Shown piece by piece: positions 14,030 through 14,075 of a stretch of DNA of 14,075 nucleotides. Source of the stretch: Clostridia bacterium (GTDB lineage Bacteria > Bacillota_A > Clostridia > Oscillospirales > CAG-272); the NCBI GenBank assembly GCA_017472105.1, contig JAFUQY010000177.1, forward strand, positions 1-14,075. Reading direction: 5' to 3'. Positions within the stretch are counted from its first letter, which is position 1; each line of letters opens with the position of its first letter. The notes beneath the pieces are model-generated. The model was not told the origin of the DNA and searched no databases. It saw nothing but the letters and a program-made list of their open reading frames with translations. The position numbers and the translations under genes are program-made.

Positions 14030-14075
14030 ATGGACGACAAAGCATTCCGTGCGGAGTTTCCGCCGCTGATACGGA
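14030..14075 (+). CDS. Start of an unidentified gene, cut by the right edge
   Basis: ATG at 14030 has GGAG eight bases upstream (14018-14021) and opens a frame that runs to the window end: 15 codons beginning MDDKAFRAEFPPLIR. This is too short to assign a family. The FRAEFPPL pattern can occur near the start of class V aminotransferase-like proteins, but that is only a hint. Its transcription would come from the -10 element at 13732, through the MITE, unless a promoter within 13943-14029 was missed. Confidence 0.55.
   Translation, partial: MDDKAFRAEFPPLIR

Overview
The window looks like chromosome from an anaerobic, gut-type Firmicute of class Clostridia. I infer this from protein style (a rubrerythrin with two rubredoxin-like ends, a FAD/NAD reductase remnant, a YitT protein, a lipoprotein sugar-binding protein), from AGGAGG-type ribosome binding sites, and from near-consensus sigma-A promoters with 17-base spacers. 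Genus cannot be fixed from sequence alone. The base composition is moderately GC-rich by eye.

Layout: (1) 1-285, minus strand: remnant of a FAD/NAD(P) oxidoreductase running off the left edge, with its N-terminal part missing. (2) 429-1831, plus strand: oxidative-stress and iron block with a double-rubredoxin rubrerythrin, a possible 26-residue Cys-rich peptide, and ferritin. (3) 1951-3252: enolase. (4) 4928-3330, minus strand: a two-gene operon of a YitT-type membrane protein and a small alpha/beta hydrolase. (5) 5108-6286, plus strand: a WbsX/GH99-like protein. It converges on a minus-strand operon (9004-6343) of a DUF4091/GH123-like protein followed by a GH16 enzyme. None of these three glycan-active proteins has a signal peptide. 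(6) 9005-9699: a 695-base divergent intergenic region with two outward promoters and a 366-base gap-free inverted repeat lying in the presumed leader of the DUF4091 operon. (7) 9700-10851: a GT4 glycosyltransferase. (8) 10929-11296: about two and a half copies of a ~145-base tandem repeat. (9) 12823-11306, minus strand: a lipoprotein solute-binding protein with a palindrome over its promoter start site. (10) 13601-12990, minus strand: an unrecognised five-helix membrane protein. (11) 13647-14029: promoter-like sequence, a 115-base MITE, then the first codons of a further gene that leaves the window.

How the genes fit together: rubrerythrin and ferritin handle peroxide and iron, and the neighbouring reductase remnant belongs to a type that can feed electrons to rubredoxin. 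The centre of the window looks like a small intracellular glycan-processing locus (WbsX/GH99-like, GH16 and DUF4091/GH123-like proteins) near a GT4 transferase and an orphan sugar-binding lipoprotein. Convergent pairs share bidirectional terminators. The least explained structures are the long inverted repeat, the tandem repeats, the short Cys-rich ORF and the MITE.
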